A stretch of 64,000 bases of DNA from Candidatus Methylophosphatis roskildensis (GCA_016708905.1 JADJEV010000005.1:558001-622000), one strand, 5' to 3'; positions 17,419 through 28,569 are shown, counted from the stretch's first letter. A program made the numbers and translations. The notes: a model not told the origin generated them from the letters alone.

Positions 17419-18771
17419 CTACCCGGCCGCAGTCTCCACCACGGCAGCGATGCTGCCGGCGAGCTTGTTGACCAGCCGTTCGTCGCGGCCCTCGACCATC
17501 ACGCGCAACAGCGGCTCGGTGCCCGAAGGCCGCAGCAATACGCGGCCGGCATCACCGAGCGTACGCTCGGCCTCGAGCGCGGCCTGTTCGATGGCCGGCT
17601 GGGTCCGCCAGTCGAATCCCGGCTTGAGCTTGATGTTGATGAGCTTCTGCGGGAACAGAACCAGGTCTTCGCAGGCCTGCAGCAGGGTCACACCGCGACG
17701 ACGCAGCGCCGCCAGCACCTGCAAAGCCGAGACGATGCCATCACCGGTGGTGTGCTTGTCGAGGCAGATGATGTGGCCGGAGTTCTCGCCGCCCAGCTTC
17801 CAGCCGCGTTCGTGCATGGCTTCGAGCACATATCGATCGCCGACCTTGGCACGTGCGAACGGCACGCCCAGACGCTCCAGCGCCTGCTCGAAGGCCAGAT
17901 TGCTCATCAGGGTTCCGACCACGCCGTCGACACGTCCTTGCGAAAGCAATGCGCTGACGATCACATAGAGCAGTTCGTCGCCGTCGTACAGGCGGCCGTC
18001 CCCATCGGCCATTATCAGGCGATCGGCATCACCGTCGAGCGCGATTCCGATCGCCGCGCCCGAATCGAGAACGGCCCGGCGCAGCGACTCCGGCTTGGTT
18101 GCGCCGACCCTGTCGTTGATGTTGAGACCGTTGGGTTCGACGCCGACCGGCACCACCTCGGCGCCCAGCTCGTGAAAGACCTTGGGCGCGATGGCGTAGG
18201 CCGCTCCGTGGGCACAATCGACCGCGATCTTCAGGCCGCGCAGATCGAGTTCATTGGGAAAGGTGCTCTTGCAGAACTCGATGTAGCGTCCCGCCGCATC
18301 GTCGATACGCCGCGCACGGCCCAGTCGCTTCGATTCCATGCAGCCCATCGGCTCCTCGAGGCGCGCCTCGATCTCGAGTTCGACTGCATCCGGCAGCTTG
18401 GTTCCGCCGGCCGAGAAGAACTTGATGCCATTGTCGTCATAGGGATTGTGCGAAGCGGAGATCACCACACCAGCCTGCAAACGCAGGGCGCGCGTCAGAT
18501 AGGCAACCGCCGGCGTGGGCATCGGCCCGGCCAGCATGACATCGACGCCGGCTGCCGAGAGACCGGCATCCAGTGCCGCTTCCAGCATGTATCCGGAGAC
18601 CCGGGTGTCCTTGCCGATCAACACTGCCGGGCGCTCACCCGCCGGCAGTTGCTCGCGCGCCACCAGCGTCAGGCCCGCGGCGTAGCCGAGCCGCAGCATG
18701 AAATCCGGCGTGATCGGTGCCTGGCCGACCCGCCCGCGTACGCCATCGGTGCCGAAGTATTTTCTGCTCAT
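17419..18771 (-). CDS. glmM: Phosphoglucosamine mutase GlmM
   Basis: GlmM turns glucosamine-6-phosphate into glucosamine-1-phosphate, a precursor of peptidoglycan and lipopolysaccharide. The 450-residue protein starts MSRKYFGTDGVRG and has the phosphoserine loop ISASHNPYDDNG (catalytic Ser107), the metal-binding DGDADRLIM and the sugar loop GGENSGHII. The phosphate loop is RPSGTEPLLRVMVEG. It begins 3 bp after folP, part of the classic ftsH-folP-glmM group. Confidence 0.97.
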   Translation of the reverse strand: MSRKYFGTDGVRGRVGQAPITPDFMLRLGYAAGLTLVAREQLPAGERPAVLIGKDTRVSGYMLEAALDAGLSAAGVDVMLAGPMPTPAVAYLTRALRLQAGVVISASHNPYDDNGIKFFSAGGTKLPDAVELEIEARLEEPMGCMESKRLGRARRIDDAAGRYIEFCKSTFPNELDLRGLKIAVDCAHGAAYAIAPKVFHELGAEVVPVGVEPNGLNINDRVGATKPESLRRAVLDSGAAIGIALDGDADRLIMADGDGRLYDGDELLYVIVSALLSQGRVDGVVGTLMSNLAFEQALERLGVPFARAKVGDRYVLEAMHERGWKLGGENSGHIICLDKHTTGDGIVSALQVLAALRRRGVTLLQACEDLVLFPQKLINIKLKPGFDWRTQPAIEQAALEAERTLGDAGRVLLRPSGTEPLLRVMVEGRDERLVNKLAGSIAAVVETAAG

Positions 18772-18774
18772 GTC

Positions 18775-19617
18775 CTATCCCTGGTTGTTCGATTTCGCTG
18801 CCACGCACCATACCGCAAGTGCGTCGCGGGTTGCCGCGACATCGTGCACGCGCACGATCGACGCGCTGCGCGCCACCGCCGCAATCGCCGCTGCCACGCT
18901 GGCAGCGACGCGCTCGGTCACCTTGCGCCCGGTGAGCTTGCCCAGCACCGACTTGCGCGACAGGCCGACCAGTACCGGGTAGCCGCTGTCAGCCAGACGA
19001 TCGAGCCCTTGCAGCAGTTCCAGATTGTGCTCGGCCGTCTTGCCGAAGCCGAAACCCGGATCGATTGCGACCCGCTCGCCCTCGATGCCGGCGGCACGAC
19101 AGGCGTCGACGCGCGCATCGAGAAACGCCCTGACCTCCGCCACCACGTCGGCGTAGGACGGGTTGTCCTGCATGGTCTGCGGGGTGCCCTGCATATGCAT
19201 CAGGCAGACACCGGCATCGGAGGCGGCTGCGACCTCGAGTGCGCCCGGCACACGCAGCGCATAGATGTCGTTGATCAGCGTTGCGCCGGCGGCCAGCGCG
19301 GCACGCATCACCTGCGGCTTGAAGGTGTCGATCGACAACGGCACATCGAATTCGCGCAGCGCTTCAATCACTGGCACGACGCGGCGTATCTCCTCCTCGG
19401 CCGCTACCGGCGTGGCGCCAGGTCGCGTCGATTCACCCCCGATGTCGAGGATGTCGGCACCGTCTTCGACGAAACCGCGCGCTTGGGCGACCGCGCGCTT
19501 GATATCCTGCGCAACGCCGTCACCGGAAAAAGAGTCCGGCGTGGCATTGATGATGCCCATGATCAACGGGCGAACCAGCGGCAGGCGGTGGTGGCCGCAG
19601 TGAAGCTCAGCTTGCAT
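18775..19617 (-). CDS. folP: Dihydropteroate synthase FolP
   Basis: FolP joins p-aminobenzoate to the pterin diphosphate in folate synthesis and is the sulfonamide target. The 280-residue protein contains the pterin-binding signatures IMGIINATPDSFSGDG and DILDIGGESTRPGA, plus VPLSIDTFKPQVMRAAL and the C-terminal VRVHDVAATRDAL. It lies between ftsH and glmM on the same strand. Another folate gene, folC, sits at 56225-57517, far from it. Confidence 0.97.
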   Translation of the reverse strand: MQAELHCGHHRLPLVRPLIMGIINATPDSFSGDGVAQDIKRAVAQARGFVEDGADILDIGGESTRPGATPVAAEEEIRRVVPVIEALREFDVPLSIDTFKPQVMRAALAAGATLINDIYALRVPGALEVAAASDAGVCLMHMQGTPQTMQDNPSYADVVAEVRAFLDARVDACRAAGIEGERVAIDPGFGFGKTAEHNLELLQGLDRLADSGYPVLVGLSRKSVLGKLTGRKVTERVAASVAAAIAAVARSASIVRVHDVAATRDALAVWCVAAKSNNQG

Positions 19618-19648
19618 GATGGACCAGACTCGGGGGTCGCAATGACGA

Positions 19649-19674
19649 GGGCCGCAGCGAAAACGCTGCGGCCC
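19649..19674. terminator. Strong hairpin between ftsH and folP
   Basis: GGGCCGCAGCG - AAAA - CGCTGCGGCCC has an 11-bp perfect stem in the 92-bp gap after ftsH. No T-run follows on the minus strand, so it may attenuate or stabilise the message more than fully end it. Confidence 0.6.
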
Positions 19675-19709
19675 CGATTATCCCGGAACGCGGCCTGTCC
19701 GGGTCCGAA

Positions 19710-21605
<1,896 letters not shown>

Positions 21606-21743
21606 AGCGACTCCTTGCTCCCGCCCCGCGGATTCGCGGGTACGCAGGGATAGACTGATTCTATGATCGATCGTTCAGACAGGCAATCCGGAACATCAAT
21701 GGCTTCGATACGCTTTTCCGAGTTCCTTCGACAATTGCTCAAG

Positions 21744-21865
21744 CCTGGCACCGCCCAGAGCCGCATGAACAGGCGCTCTTCAGGTACCAATGCCCACAAC
21801 CCGCATCAGCAGGCGATCTCCGGCGTGCCACCTCTGAAGCCAAGCACCAGCGCGGCTCTCCGGGC
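21744..21865 (+). repeat. Structured intergenic repeat, copy 2 (divergent)
   Basis: In the gap between rlmE and ftsH two 40-bp units begin with GCATGAACAGGCGCTCT (21763) and GCATCAGCAGGCGATCT (21803). They match the cores of the other copies and have the same 40-bp period. The ends (CCTGGCACC and GGCTCTCCGGGC) are weaker versions of the arms. It ends four bases before the rlmE stop codon. The rest of the 264-bp gap holds no gene I can support. Confidence 0.6.
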
Positions 21866-21869
21866 AGCA

Positions 21870-22490
21870 TCACTTGATCGGTTTGCTGCCCAGCAGATAG
21901 ACCTCGGCCGAGCGATCGCGCGAGGCTTTTGGCTTGCGCACCTCGACCCTGCTGAACACCCTGCCCATTGCGGCACGAAACGCCATGAAGCCGCTGCCCT
22001 GAAACACCTTGACCAGGAACCGGCCGCCGGCGGCAAGCCGGCCCGCTGCGAAATCCAGTGCCAGTTCCGCCAGGGACATCACCCGCGCCTGGTCGGTCAG
22101 CGCAATACCCGACATATTGGGGGCCATGTCCGACATCACAAGCCCGACCGGCGTATTGCCGATCAAATGGTCGAACCGATCGAGAACCCCAGCTTCCGTG
22201 AAATCGCCCTGCAGGAATTCGACTCCCGCCAACGGCTCCATCTCTTGCAGGTCGAGCGCCAGCACACGACCGTGCCCGTTCAGGCGCTTGACGGCGACCT
22301 GGCACCACGAGCCCGGCGCGCTGCCCAGATCGACCACCAGCATGCCCGGGCGCAACAGCTTGTCGCGCTCGTCGATCTCGATCAGCTTGTAGGCAGCACG
22401 GGCACGATAGCCCTCGGCCTGCGCGCGCTGGACGTGAGGATCGTTGATATGCGCGTGGATCCAGGCCTTGCTGGTCTTGTGCTTCTTCAC
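21870..22490 (-). CDS. rlmE: 23S rRNA 2'-O-methyltransferase RlmE (FtsJ/RrmJ)
   Basis: RlmE methylates the 2'-O of U2552 in 23S rRNA, late in 50S assembly. The 206-residue protein has the SAM-binding VDLGSAPGSWCQVAV, the VMSDMAPNMSG motif and FLVKVFQGSGF, which carry the catalytic Asp and Lys residues. The C-terminal KPKASRDRSAEVYLLG is typical. The start is GTG at 22490 (MKKHKTSKAWI), where the family N-terminus begins and the usual length results; an earlier ATG in frame reads through the divergent yhbY. It lies upstream of ftsH, as in many Proteobacteria. Confidence 0.95.
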   Translation of the reverse strand: MKKHKTSKAWIHAHINDPHVQRAQAEGYRARAAYKLIEIDERDKLLRPGMLVVDLGSAPGSWCQVAVKRLNGHGRVLALDLQEMEPLAGVEFLQGDFTEAGVLDRFDHLIGNTPVGLVMSDMAPNMSGIALTDQARVMSLAELALDFAAGRLAAGGRFLVKVFQGSGFMAFRAAMGRVFSRVEVRKPKASRDRSAEVYLLGSKPIK

Positions 22491-22523
22491 GGCGTAGAAT
22501 CCCGCCCCTTGTCGGGAACCAAC

Positions 22524-22994
22524 ATGATGATCGAACTCACTTCCACTCAACGCCTGAGTCTGCGCGCCCGTGCCCAGGCGCTGCAGCCGTTCGTGTCGGT
22601 CGGCGGCAACGGCCTCACGCCGGCCGTCGTGAACGAGATCGACCGCTCGCTCAAGGCACACGAACTCATCAAGATCCGCACCCACGGTATCGAACGCACC
22701 CAGCGCGAACTGCTGATGGGCGAAATCTGCGCGACACTGGATTGCGCACCTGTGCAGCGAATTGGCAACCTGCTGGTGGTATTTCGCGAACGGCCCGCGG
22801 AAACCGAAAATTTGCCGAAACCATCGCAGGCACCGAAAGGCGGGGCGAGCAAGAAGCAGCTTTCCGCGGGCGCCGTTCCCGCCAGGCCCCTACCGCGCAG
22901 ACGTACCGCCCAGCCGCCGGCCGCGCCCACGGCAGCGCGCCGCCGCGCTACACCCAATCCGCCGCGCCGCGCCAACAACACCCGCGGCCGCTGA
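22524..22994 (+). CDS. yhbY: YhbY-family RNA-binding protein (CRM domain) with basic tail
   Basis: YhbY is a small CRM-domain protein that binds pre-50S ribosomal particles. The first 90 residues fit the family: ELTSTQRLSLRARAQAL, VGGNGLTPAVVNEIDRSLKAHELIK and IGNLLVVFRE. After this comes a tail of about 60 residues rich in Ala, Pro and Arg that most YhbY proteins lack; it is probably disordered and may add RNA affinity. It starts at ATG 22524 (a second ATG follows directly), only 33 bp from the divergent rlmE, an arrangement conserved in Proteobacteria. Confidence 0.92.
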   Translation: MMIELTSTQRLSLRARAQALQPFVSVGGNGLTPAVVNEIDRSLKAHELIKIRTHGIERTQRELLMGEICATLDCAPVQRIGNLLVVFRERPAETENLPKPSQAPKGGASKKQLSAGAVPARPLPRRRTAQPPAAPTAARRRATPNPPRRANNTRGR

Positions 22995-23009
22995 AATCGG
23001 CAACTGCTC

Positions 23010-23471
23010 TCATTTCCCGCGCTGCTGTAGGGCAACCAGAGCAGCGCCGAGCAGACTCTGGATCAGGTACAGCACGCTCGAAACACCGTGCCACCGCGCA
23101 AACCGGTCGCGCAGCACGCTCTCCATCACTTCGCGAGGCAACGCCTCGGCCTTGAGCTGCGCCATGATCGGCTGCACGCCGAAATGCCCCGCCAGCGTCA
23201 GCAGCAGCATCAGTAACACCAGCCAGAACACGCCCGACCTGAACGCCGCGAGGCCTCGGCGCAGAAACAGGAACAGCACCAGGTAGCCGGCGCAGCCGAT
23301 GCCCACCCAGGCGATCATGGCGAACATGTTCCCGGCCAGGTTGCCGGCGAGCGTGCGATTGGCGGGCAGTTCGTGAAACAGCGTCGGCGCGACCACATAG
23401 CCGATCGCCCACAGCCCGCCAACCCAAAGAGTGATCGAGAACGCGTAGAGAAAGTCGGTCAGTTTGCGCAT
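23010..23471 (-). CDS. DUF4149 integral membrane protein
   Basis: This 153-residue protein has four predicted membrane segments and the DUF4149/TMEM205-like pattern: WVGGLWAIGYVVAPTLF near the start, AGNMFAMIAWVGIGC and the end RFARWHGVSSVLYLIQSLLG. The function of this family is not known. It is regularly found beside yhbY, greA and carB in Betaproteobacteria, as here. It ends 15 bp from the yhbY stop and has no clear ribosome-binding site. It is a plausible last gene of the carAB-greA operon. Confidence 0.85.
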   Translation of the reverse strand: MRKLTDFLYAFSITLWVGGLWAIGYVVAPTLFHELPANRTLAGNLAGNMFAMIAWVGIGCAGYLVLFLFLRRGLAAFRSGVFWLVLLMLLLTLAGHFGVQPIMAQLKAEALPREVMESVLRDRFARWHGVSSVLYLIQSLLGAALVALQQRGK

Positions 23472-23535
23472 GGGTCAGGCACGGTCAGGGTTCGCGAAGC
23501 CCGGGCGCCGGGAACCTGGCACCTCGGCGCGCAAC

Positions 23536-24012
23536 TCAGATGTAGCGGACGTCGATGATCTCGTACTCGCGAACGCCGCCGGGCGCCTGCACCTCGGCCA
23601 CGTCGCCGGCGTATTTGCCGATCATTGCGCGGGCGATCGGCGAACTGATCGAAACCTTGCCGGTCTTCAGGTCGGCTTCGTCGTCGCCGACGATCTGATA
23701 GGTCACGTTCGCGCCGCTCTCGGCATCCTCGAGATCGACGGTGGCACCGAACACGCAGCGCCCGTCGGCATCGAGCAGACGCGGGTCGATGATCTGCGCG
23801 TTGGCGAGCTTACCCTCGACCTCCTTGATGCGGCCTTCGACGAAGCCCTGCCTCTCCTTGGCCGCATCGTATTCGGCGTTCTCGGACAGATCGCCGTGCG
23901 AACGCGCCTCGGTGATCGCGGCGACCACACTCGGGCGATCGACCGACTTGAGACGCTGCAGTTCGCTGCGTAATTGCTCGGCACCAGCCAGGGTCAGAGG
24001 GACTTTGTTCAT
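23536..24012 (-). CDS. greA: Transcription elongation factor GreA
   Basis: GreA frees RNA polymerase that has stalled and backtracked by stimulating cleavage of the RNA 3' end. The 158-residue protein has the N-terminal coiled-coil hairpin with the usual DLSENAEYDAAKERQ tip (acidic Asp and Glu residues) and the C-terminal FKBP-like domain ending EYEIIDVRYI. It begins 6 bp after the carB stop, so it is cotranscribed with carAB, a common order in Betaproteobacteria. Confidence 0.98.
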   Translation of the reverse strand: MNKVPLTLAGAEQLRSELQRLKSVDRPSVVAAITEARSHGDLSENAEYDAAKERQGFVEGRIKEVEGKLANAQIIDPRLLDADGRCVFGATVDLEDAESGANVTYQIVGDDEADLKTGKVSISSPIARAMIGKYAGDVAEVQAPGGVREYEIIDVRYI

Positions 24013-24018
24013 GCGCTG

Positions 24019-27000
24019 TCAGTTGAGTTGGGCGTGAAGGTTCTGCAGGGCGTAGGTTTCCAGCCCCTCGAGGTGGCGCATGCCGGCGCAGGCGGCCAGG
24101 GCGCCCTCGACCGTCGTGTAGAAGGTAACCCGTGCGGCCAGCGCGCTGGTGCGGATCGAACGCGAATCGGCGATCGCGGTGCGCCGTTCGTCGACCGTAT
24201 TGACGATGAAGCTGATCTCGTTGTTCTTGATCATATCGACGACGTGTGGACGGCCTTCGGTCACCTTATTGACCGGCGTGACCGGCAGGCCGGCGTCGGC
24301 AATCGCATTGGCGGTGCCACGCGTGGCGACCAGCGAGAAGCCGAGTGCAGCCAGTTCGCGCGCCGCCTGCACGGCCTTGACCTTGTCGGCCTGCCTGACG
24401 CTGATGAATGCCTTGCCGTCCTTGGGCAGCTTCGTGCCGGCGGCGATCTGGGATTTCACGAACGCTTCCGCGAAAGTCCTGCCGACACCCATGACCTCGC
24501 CGGTCGACTTCATCTCCGGGCCGAGAATGGTATCGACGCCCGGGAACTTGACGAACGGAAACACCGCCTCCTTGACCGAGTAATAGGGCGGCACGACCTC
24601 GCGCGTGACACCCTGATCGGCCAGTGAACGGCCCGCCATGCAGCGCGCCGCAATCTTTGCCAGCGGAAGACCGCAGGCCTTGGAGACGAAAGGCACGGTG
24701 CGCGAAGCGCGCGGATTCACCTCGAGCACGTAGACCACTGCGTTTTCACCTTGGCCCTGGGCATTGTTCTGGATGGCGAATTGCACGTTCATCAGGCCGC
24801 AAACGTTCAGCGCCCTGGCCATCAGCTCGGTCTGTCGGCGCAACTCGTCCTGGACTGCCGGCGAGAGGGTATAGGGCGGCAGCGAGCAGGCCGAATCTCC
24901 CGAATGCACGCCGGCCTGCTCGATGTGCTCCATGATGCCGCCGATGATCACCTGCCAGCCATCGGACAGCGCATCGACATCGACCTCGGTCGCGTCGTTC
25001 AGGAAGCGGTCGAGCAGCACCGGACTGTCGTTGCTGACCTTCACCGCCTCGCGCATGTAGCGCTCGAGATCCTTCTGTTCGTGCACGATTTCCATCGCCC
25101 GCCCGCCCAGCACGTAGCTCGGGCGCACGACCATCGGATAGCCGATTTCTCCGGCCGCCCGCAGCGCCGCCTCGGGCGTGCGTGCGGTGCGGTTGGGCGG
25201 CTGCTTGAGCCCCAGTTCGTTCAGCATCCGCTGGAAGCGCTCGCGATCTTCGGCGCAGTCGATCATGTCGGGGCTGGTACCGATGATCGGCACGCCGTTG
25301 GCCTCGAGATCGCGCGCCAGCTTGAGCGGCGTCTGGCCGCCGAACTGCACGATCACGCCGACCGGCTTTTCGATCGCGACGATCTCGAGCACGTCCTCGA
25401 GCGTCAGCGGCTCGAAATACAGGCGGTCGGACGTATCGTAGTCGGTCGACACGGTCTCCGGATTGCAATTGACCATGATGGTCTCGAAGCCGTCGTCGCG
25501 CAGCGCGAGCGCGGCATGCACGCAGCAGTAGTCGAATTCGATGCCCTGGCCGATGCGGTTCGGTCCGCCGCCCAGCACCATGATCTTCTTCCTGTCGGTC
25601 GGATGCGCCTCGCACTCGTCCTCGTAGGTCGAGTACATGTAGGCGGTCGACGTGGCGAACTCGGCGGCACAGGTATCGACGCGCTTGTACACCGGCCGCA
25701 CTCCAAGCGCCCAGCGCGTGCCGCGCACCTCGGCCTCGGTCGACTTCAGCAGCTTGGCCAGCCGGCGGTCGGAGAATCCCTTGCGCTTCAAGCGCCGCAT
25801 TTCGCCGGCGTCGATGGCGGCCAGTTCGCGATCGTCGAGCTCCATTTCGATATCGACGATCTCCTTGATCTGTGCCAAGAACCAGGGATCGATGCGCGTG
25901 AGCTGGTGCACTTCTTCGAGGCTGAAGCCGTTCTCGAAGGCGTCGCCGACGTACCAGATGCGCTCCGGCCCCGGCTCGCCGAGTTCCTTTTCGAGCTCCT
26001 CGCGGTCGGTGGTCTTCTGATTCATGCCGTCGGCGCCGACCTCGAGACCGCGCAGCGCCTTCTGGAACGACTCCTGGAACGTGCGCCCCATGGCCATCAC
26101 CTCGCCGACCGATTTCATCTGGGTGGTCAGGCGATCGTTCGCGGCGGGAAACTTTTCGAACGCGAAACGCGGAATCTTGGTGACGACATAGTCGATCGAC
26201 GGCTCGAACGAGGCCGGCGTCGCACCACCCGTGATGTCGTTCTTCAACTCATCCAGCGTATAGCCGACGGCCAGCTTGGCAGCAATCTTGGCTATCGGGA
26301 AACCGGTCGCTTTCGACGCCAGGGCAGAGGAGCGCGAAACCCGCGGGTTCATTTCGATCACGATCATGCGGCCGGTGTCGGGATCGATCGCGAACTGCAC
26401 GTTCGACCCGCCGGTATCGACGCCGATCTCCCGCAGCACCGCGATGCTGGCATTGCGCATGATCTGGTATTCCTTGTCGGTCAGCGTCTGCGCCGGCGCG
26501 ACGGTGATCGAGTCGCCGGTATGCACACCCATCGGATCGAGGTTTTCGATCGAGCAGACGATGATGCAGTTGTCCTTGCTGTCGCGGACCACCTCCATCT
26601 CGAACTCTTTCCAGCCGATCAGCGACTCCTCGATCAGCAGTTCCTTGGTCGGGCTGGCCTCGAGTCCGCGCTTGCAGATCTCGGCGAATTCCTCCATGTT
26701 GTAGGCGATGCCGCCGCCGGTGCCGCCGAGCGTGAAACTCGGCCGGATGATGGTCGGGAAGCCCAGGCCGGCCTGTACCTGCAGCGCTTCTTCCGTGCTG
26801 TGGGCGATGCCGGAACGCGCGCTGCCGAGGCCGATACGGGTCATCGCCTGCTTGAATTTCTCGCGGTCCTCGGCCTTGTCGATCGCTTCCTTCTTGGCGC
26901 CGATCATCTCGACTCCATACTTCTCGAGTACGCCGTGCCTGGCCAAGTCGAGCGCGCAGTTCAGCGCCGTCTGCCCGCCCATGGTGGGCAGCAACGCGTC

Positions 27001-27249
27001 CGGACGCTCCTTTTCGATGATCTTCTCGACGATCTGCCAGGTGATCGGCTCGATGTAGGTCACGTCCGCCGTGCTGGGGTCGGTCATGATGGTGGCCGGG
27101 TTCGAGTTGACCAAGATCACCCTGTAGCCCTCTTCACGCAAGGCCTTGCACGCCTGCGCGCCGGAATAGTCGAACTCGCAGGCCTGGCCGATGATGATCG
27201 GACCGGCACCGATGATGAGGATCGAATGAAGATCGGTTCTTTTTGGCAT
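24019..27249 (-). CDS. carB: Carbamoyl phosphate synthase large subunit
   Basis: CarB uses ammonia delivered from CarA, bicarbonate and two ATP to make carbamoyl phosphate for pyrimidine and arginine synthesis. The 1076-residue length matches the family. Two homologous ATP-grasp halves are seen, starting near SILIIGAGPIIIGQACEFDY and VLGGGPNRIGQGIEFDY. They are followed by a C-terminal allosteric domain (AFISVRQADKVKAVQAARELAA). Four residues of the end, HAQLN, close the protein. The start ATG at 27249 has no clear Shine-Dalgarno sequence and lies 76 bp after carA, across a repetitive gap. Confidence 0.98.
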   Translation of the reverse strand: MPKRTDLHSILIIGAGPIIIGQACEFDYSGAQACKALREEGYRVILVNSNPATIMTDPSTADVTYIEPITWQIVEKIIEKERPDALLPTMGGQTALNCALDLARHGVLEKYGVEMIGAKKEAIDKAEDREKFKQAMTRIGLGSARSGIAHSTEEALQVQAGLGFPTIIRPSFTLGGTGGGIAYNMEEFAEICKRGLEASPTKELLIEESLIGWKEFEMEVVRDSKDNCIIVCSIENLDPMGVHTGDSITVAPAQTLTDKEYQIMRNASIAVLREIGVDTGGSNVQFAIDPDTGRMIVIEMNPRVSRSSALASKATGFPIAKIAAKLAVGYTLDELKNDITGGATPASFEPSIDYVVTKIPRFAFEKFPAANDRLTTQMKSVGEVMAMGRTFQESFQKALRGLEVGADGMNQKTTDREELEKELGEPGPERIWYVGDAFENGFSLEEVHQLTRIDPWFLAQIKEIVDIEMELDDRELAAIDAGEMRRLKRKGFSDRRLAKLLKSTEAEVRGTRWALGVRPVYKRVDTCAAEFATSTAYMYSTYEDECEAHPTDRKKIMVLGGGPNRIGQGIEFDYCCVHAALALRDDGFETIMVNCNPETVSTDYDTSDRLYFEPLTLEDVLEIVAIEKPVGVIVQFGGQTPLKLARDLEANGVPIIGTSPDMIDCAEDRERFQRMLNELGLKQPPNRTARTPEAALRAAGEIGYPMVVRPSYVLGGRAMEIVHEQKDLERYMREAVKVSNDSPVLLDRFLNDATEVDVDALSDGWQVIIGGIMEHIEQAGVHSGDSACSLPPYTLSPAVQDELRRQTELMARALNVCGLMNVQFAIQNNAQGQGENAVVYVLEVNPRASRTVPFVSKACGLPLAKIAARCMAGRSLADQGVTREVVPPYYSVKEAVFPFVKFPGVDTILGPEMKSTGEVMGVGRTFAEAFVKSQIAAGTKLPKDGKAFISVRQADKVKAVQAARELAALGFSLVATRGTANAIADAGLPVTPVNKVTEGRPHVVDMIKNNEISFIVNTVDERRTAIADSRSIRTSALAARVTFYTTVEGALAACAGMRHLEGLETYALQNLHAQLN

Positions 27250-27345
27250 AGTTGCGCGGGCGAGAGGGGCGAGGGGTCAGGGGTGAGGGGGAACACCCTT
27301 CGGCTCACCCCTCACCCCTTACGCCTTACCCCTTACTCCTCACCT
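27250..27345. repeat. C/G-strand-biased inverted repeat at the carA-carB junction
   Basis: One half reads GGGGTCAGGGGTGAG and the other CTCACCCCTCACCCC, almost perfect complements that can form a long hairpin. The C-rich half continues as heptamer-like steps (CCCCTTA, CGCCTTA, CCCCTTA). The last codons and stop of carA lie inside it. A related sequence occurs between dnaK and dnaJ. Confidence 0.65.
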
Positions 27346-28462
27346 CAATCATCTGGACGAAACGGTCGAACAGATGGGCCACGTCGTGCGGCCCGGGACT
27401 CGCCTCGGGGTGCCCCTGGAAACAGAATGCCGGCCGGTCTGTGCGGGCCAGTCCTTGCAGACTGCCGTCGAACAGCGAGACATGCGTCGGGCGAAGAGTC
27501 GGCGGCAGTGTCGCCGGATCGACGGCGAAGCCATGATTCTGGCTGGTGATCAGCACCTGGCCGCTGTCGAGATCCTTGACCGGATGGTTCGCCCCATGAT
27601 GGCCGAACTTCATCTTGATTGTCCTGGCACCGCTCGCCAGGCCCATCAACTGGTGGCCCAGACAGATGCCGAAAGTCGGCAGTCCGCCAGCGAGAATTTC
27701 GCGAATTGCTTCGATTGCATAGTCGCAGGGCTCGGGATCGCCCGGCCCGTTCGACAGAAAGACACCGTCCGGGTCGAGCGCCAGCACGTCTTTTGCCGGA
27801 GTCTGCGCCGGAACTACAGTCAATCGGCAAGCGCGCGCAGCCAGCATGCGCAGGATGTTTCGCTTGACGCCGTAATCGTAGGCAACGACATGGTATCTGG
27901 CGCCATCGACCGGGCGATGGCCGCGGCCGAGCTGCCAGATGCCCTCGGTCCACTCGTAGGGCTCGCGCGTCGACACGACTTTCGCCAGATCCATCCCGGC
28001 GAGTCCGGGGAAGGCGCGCGCCTCGCGCAGCGCATCGTCGACATCGACCTGTCCGGCCATCAGGCAGCCGTTCTGTGCGCCTTTCTCGCGCAGCAGACGC
28101 GTGAGCTTTCGCGTATCGATGCCAGCGAGGCCCAGCACATTCTCCGACTTGAGGTAGGCATCGAGCGGCTGTTGCATGCGGAAACTCGACGGACAGATCG
28201 GCAGGTCGCGAATGACCAGCCCTGCGGCATGGATTCGTGGGTCTTCGCGGTCCTCGAGATTGACGCCGGTATTGCCGATGTGCGGATAAGTCAGCGTGAC
28301 GATCTGGCGCGAGTACGACGGATCGGTCAGGATTTCCTGGTAGCCGGACATCGCGGTGTTGAACACCACCTCGCCGACCGACACGCCGTCCGCCCCGATG
28401 GACTGACCGTGAAACACGGTTCCGTCGGCGAGCGCGAGCAGTGCGGGCGAAGCGGCAGTCAA
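27326..28462 (-). CDS. carA: Carbamoyl phosphate synthase small subunit
   Basis: CarA is the glutaminase half of carbamoyl phosphate synthase. The 378-residue protein has the N-terminal CarA domain (ALLALADGTVFHG, VFNTAMSGYQEILTDPSY) and the class I amidotransferase triad. The nucleophile Cys is in FGICLGHQLMG, and the His and Glu are in QGHPEASPGPHD. The start is TTG at 28462, because AGGAGT lies five bases before it and the family N-terminus begins there; a longer frame to an ATG at 28537 lacks support. The C-terminal EVRSKG is encoded by an intergenic-type repeat. Confidence 0.95.
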   Translation of the reverse strand: MTAASPALLALADGTVFHGQSIGADGVSVGEVVFNTAMSGYQEILTDPSYSRQIVTLTYPHIGNTGVNLEDREDPRIHAAGLVIRDLPICPSSFRMQQPLDAYLKSENVLGLAGIDTRKLTRLLREKGAQNGCLMAGQVDVDDALREARAFPGLAGMDLAKVVSTREPYEWTEGIWQLGRGHRPVDGARYHVVAYDYGVKRNILRMLAARACRLTVVPAQTPAKDVLALDPDGVFLSNGPGDPEPCDYAIEAIREILAGGLPTFGICLGHQLMGLASGARTIKMKFGHHGANHPVKDLDSGQVLITSQNHGFAVDPATLPPTLRPTHVSLFDGSLQGLARTDRPAFCFQGHPEASPGPHDVAHLFDRFVQMIEVRSKG

Positions 28463-28542
28463 TCGTGACTCCTGGATGGCGGCGGGGCGAAGCGGGATTG
28501 GTCCGGACCTGCACCTCGCGATCGGGATGCCGGACATACAAA

Positions 28543-28569
28543 GCGGGACGGGTTATGCACCCATCCCGC
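28543..28569. promoter_or_regulatory. Leader hairpin of carAB
   Basis: GCGGGA-C-GGG - TTATGCA - CCC-A-TCCCGC forms a stem with one mismatch in the leader between the carAB promoter and the carA start. On the minus strand it is followed by TTTGTATG, only a weak T-run. It could be a pyrimidine-responsive attenuator or an RNA-protecting structure; the sequence does not decide. Confidence 0.5.

Noticed and set aside
24751..27549. 932-codon plus-strand open frame opposite carB
   Set aside because: It is a shadow of carB with no ribosome-binding site or known motif.
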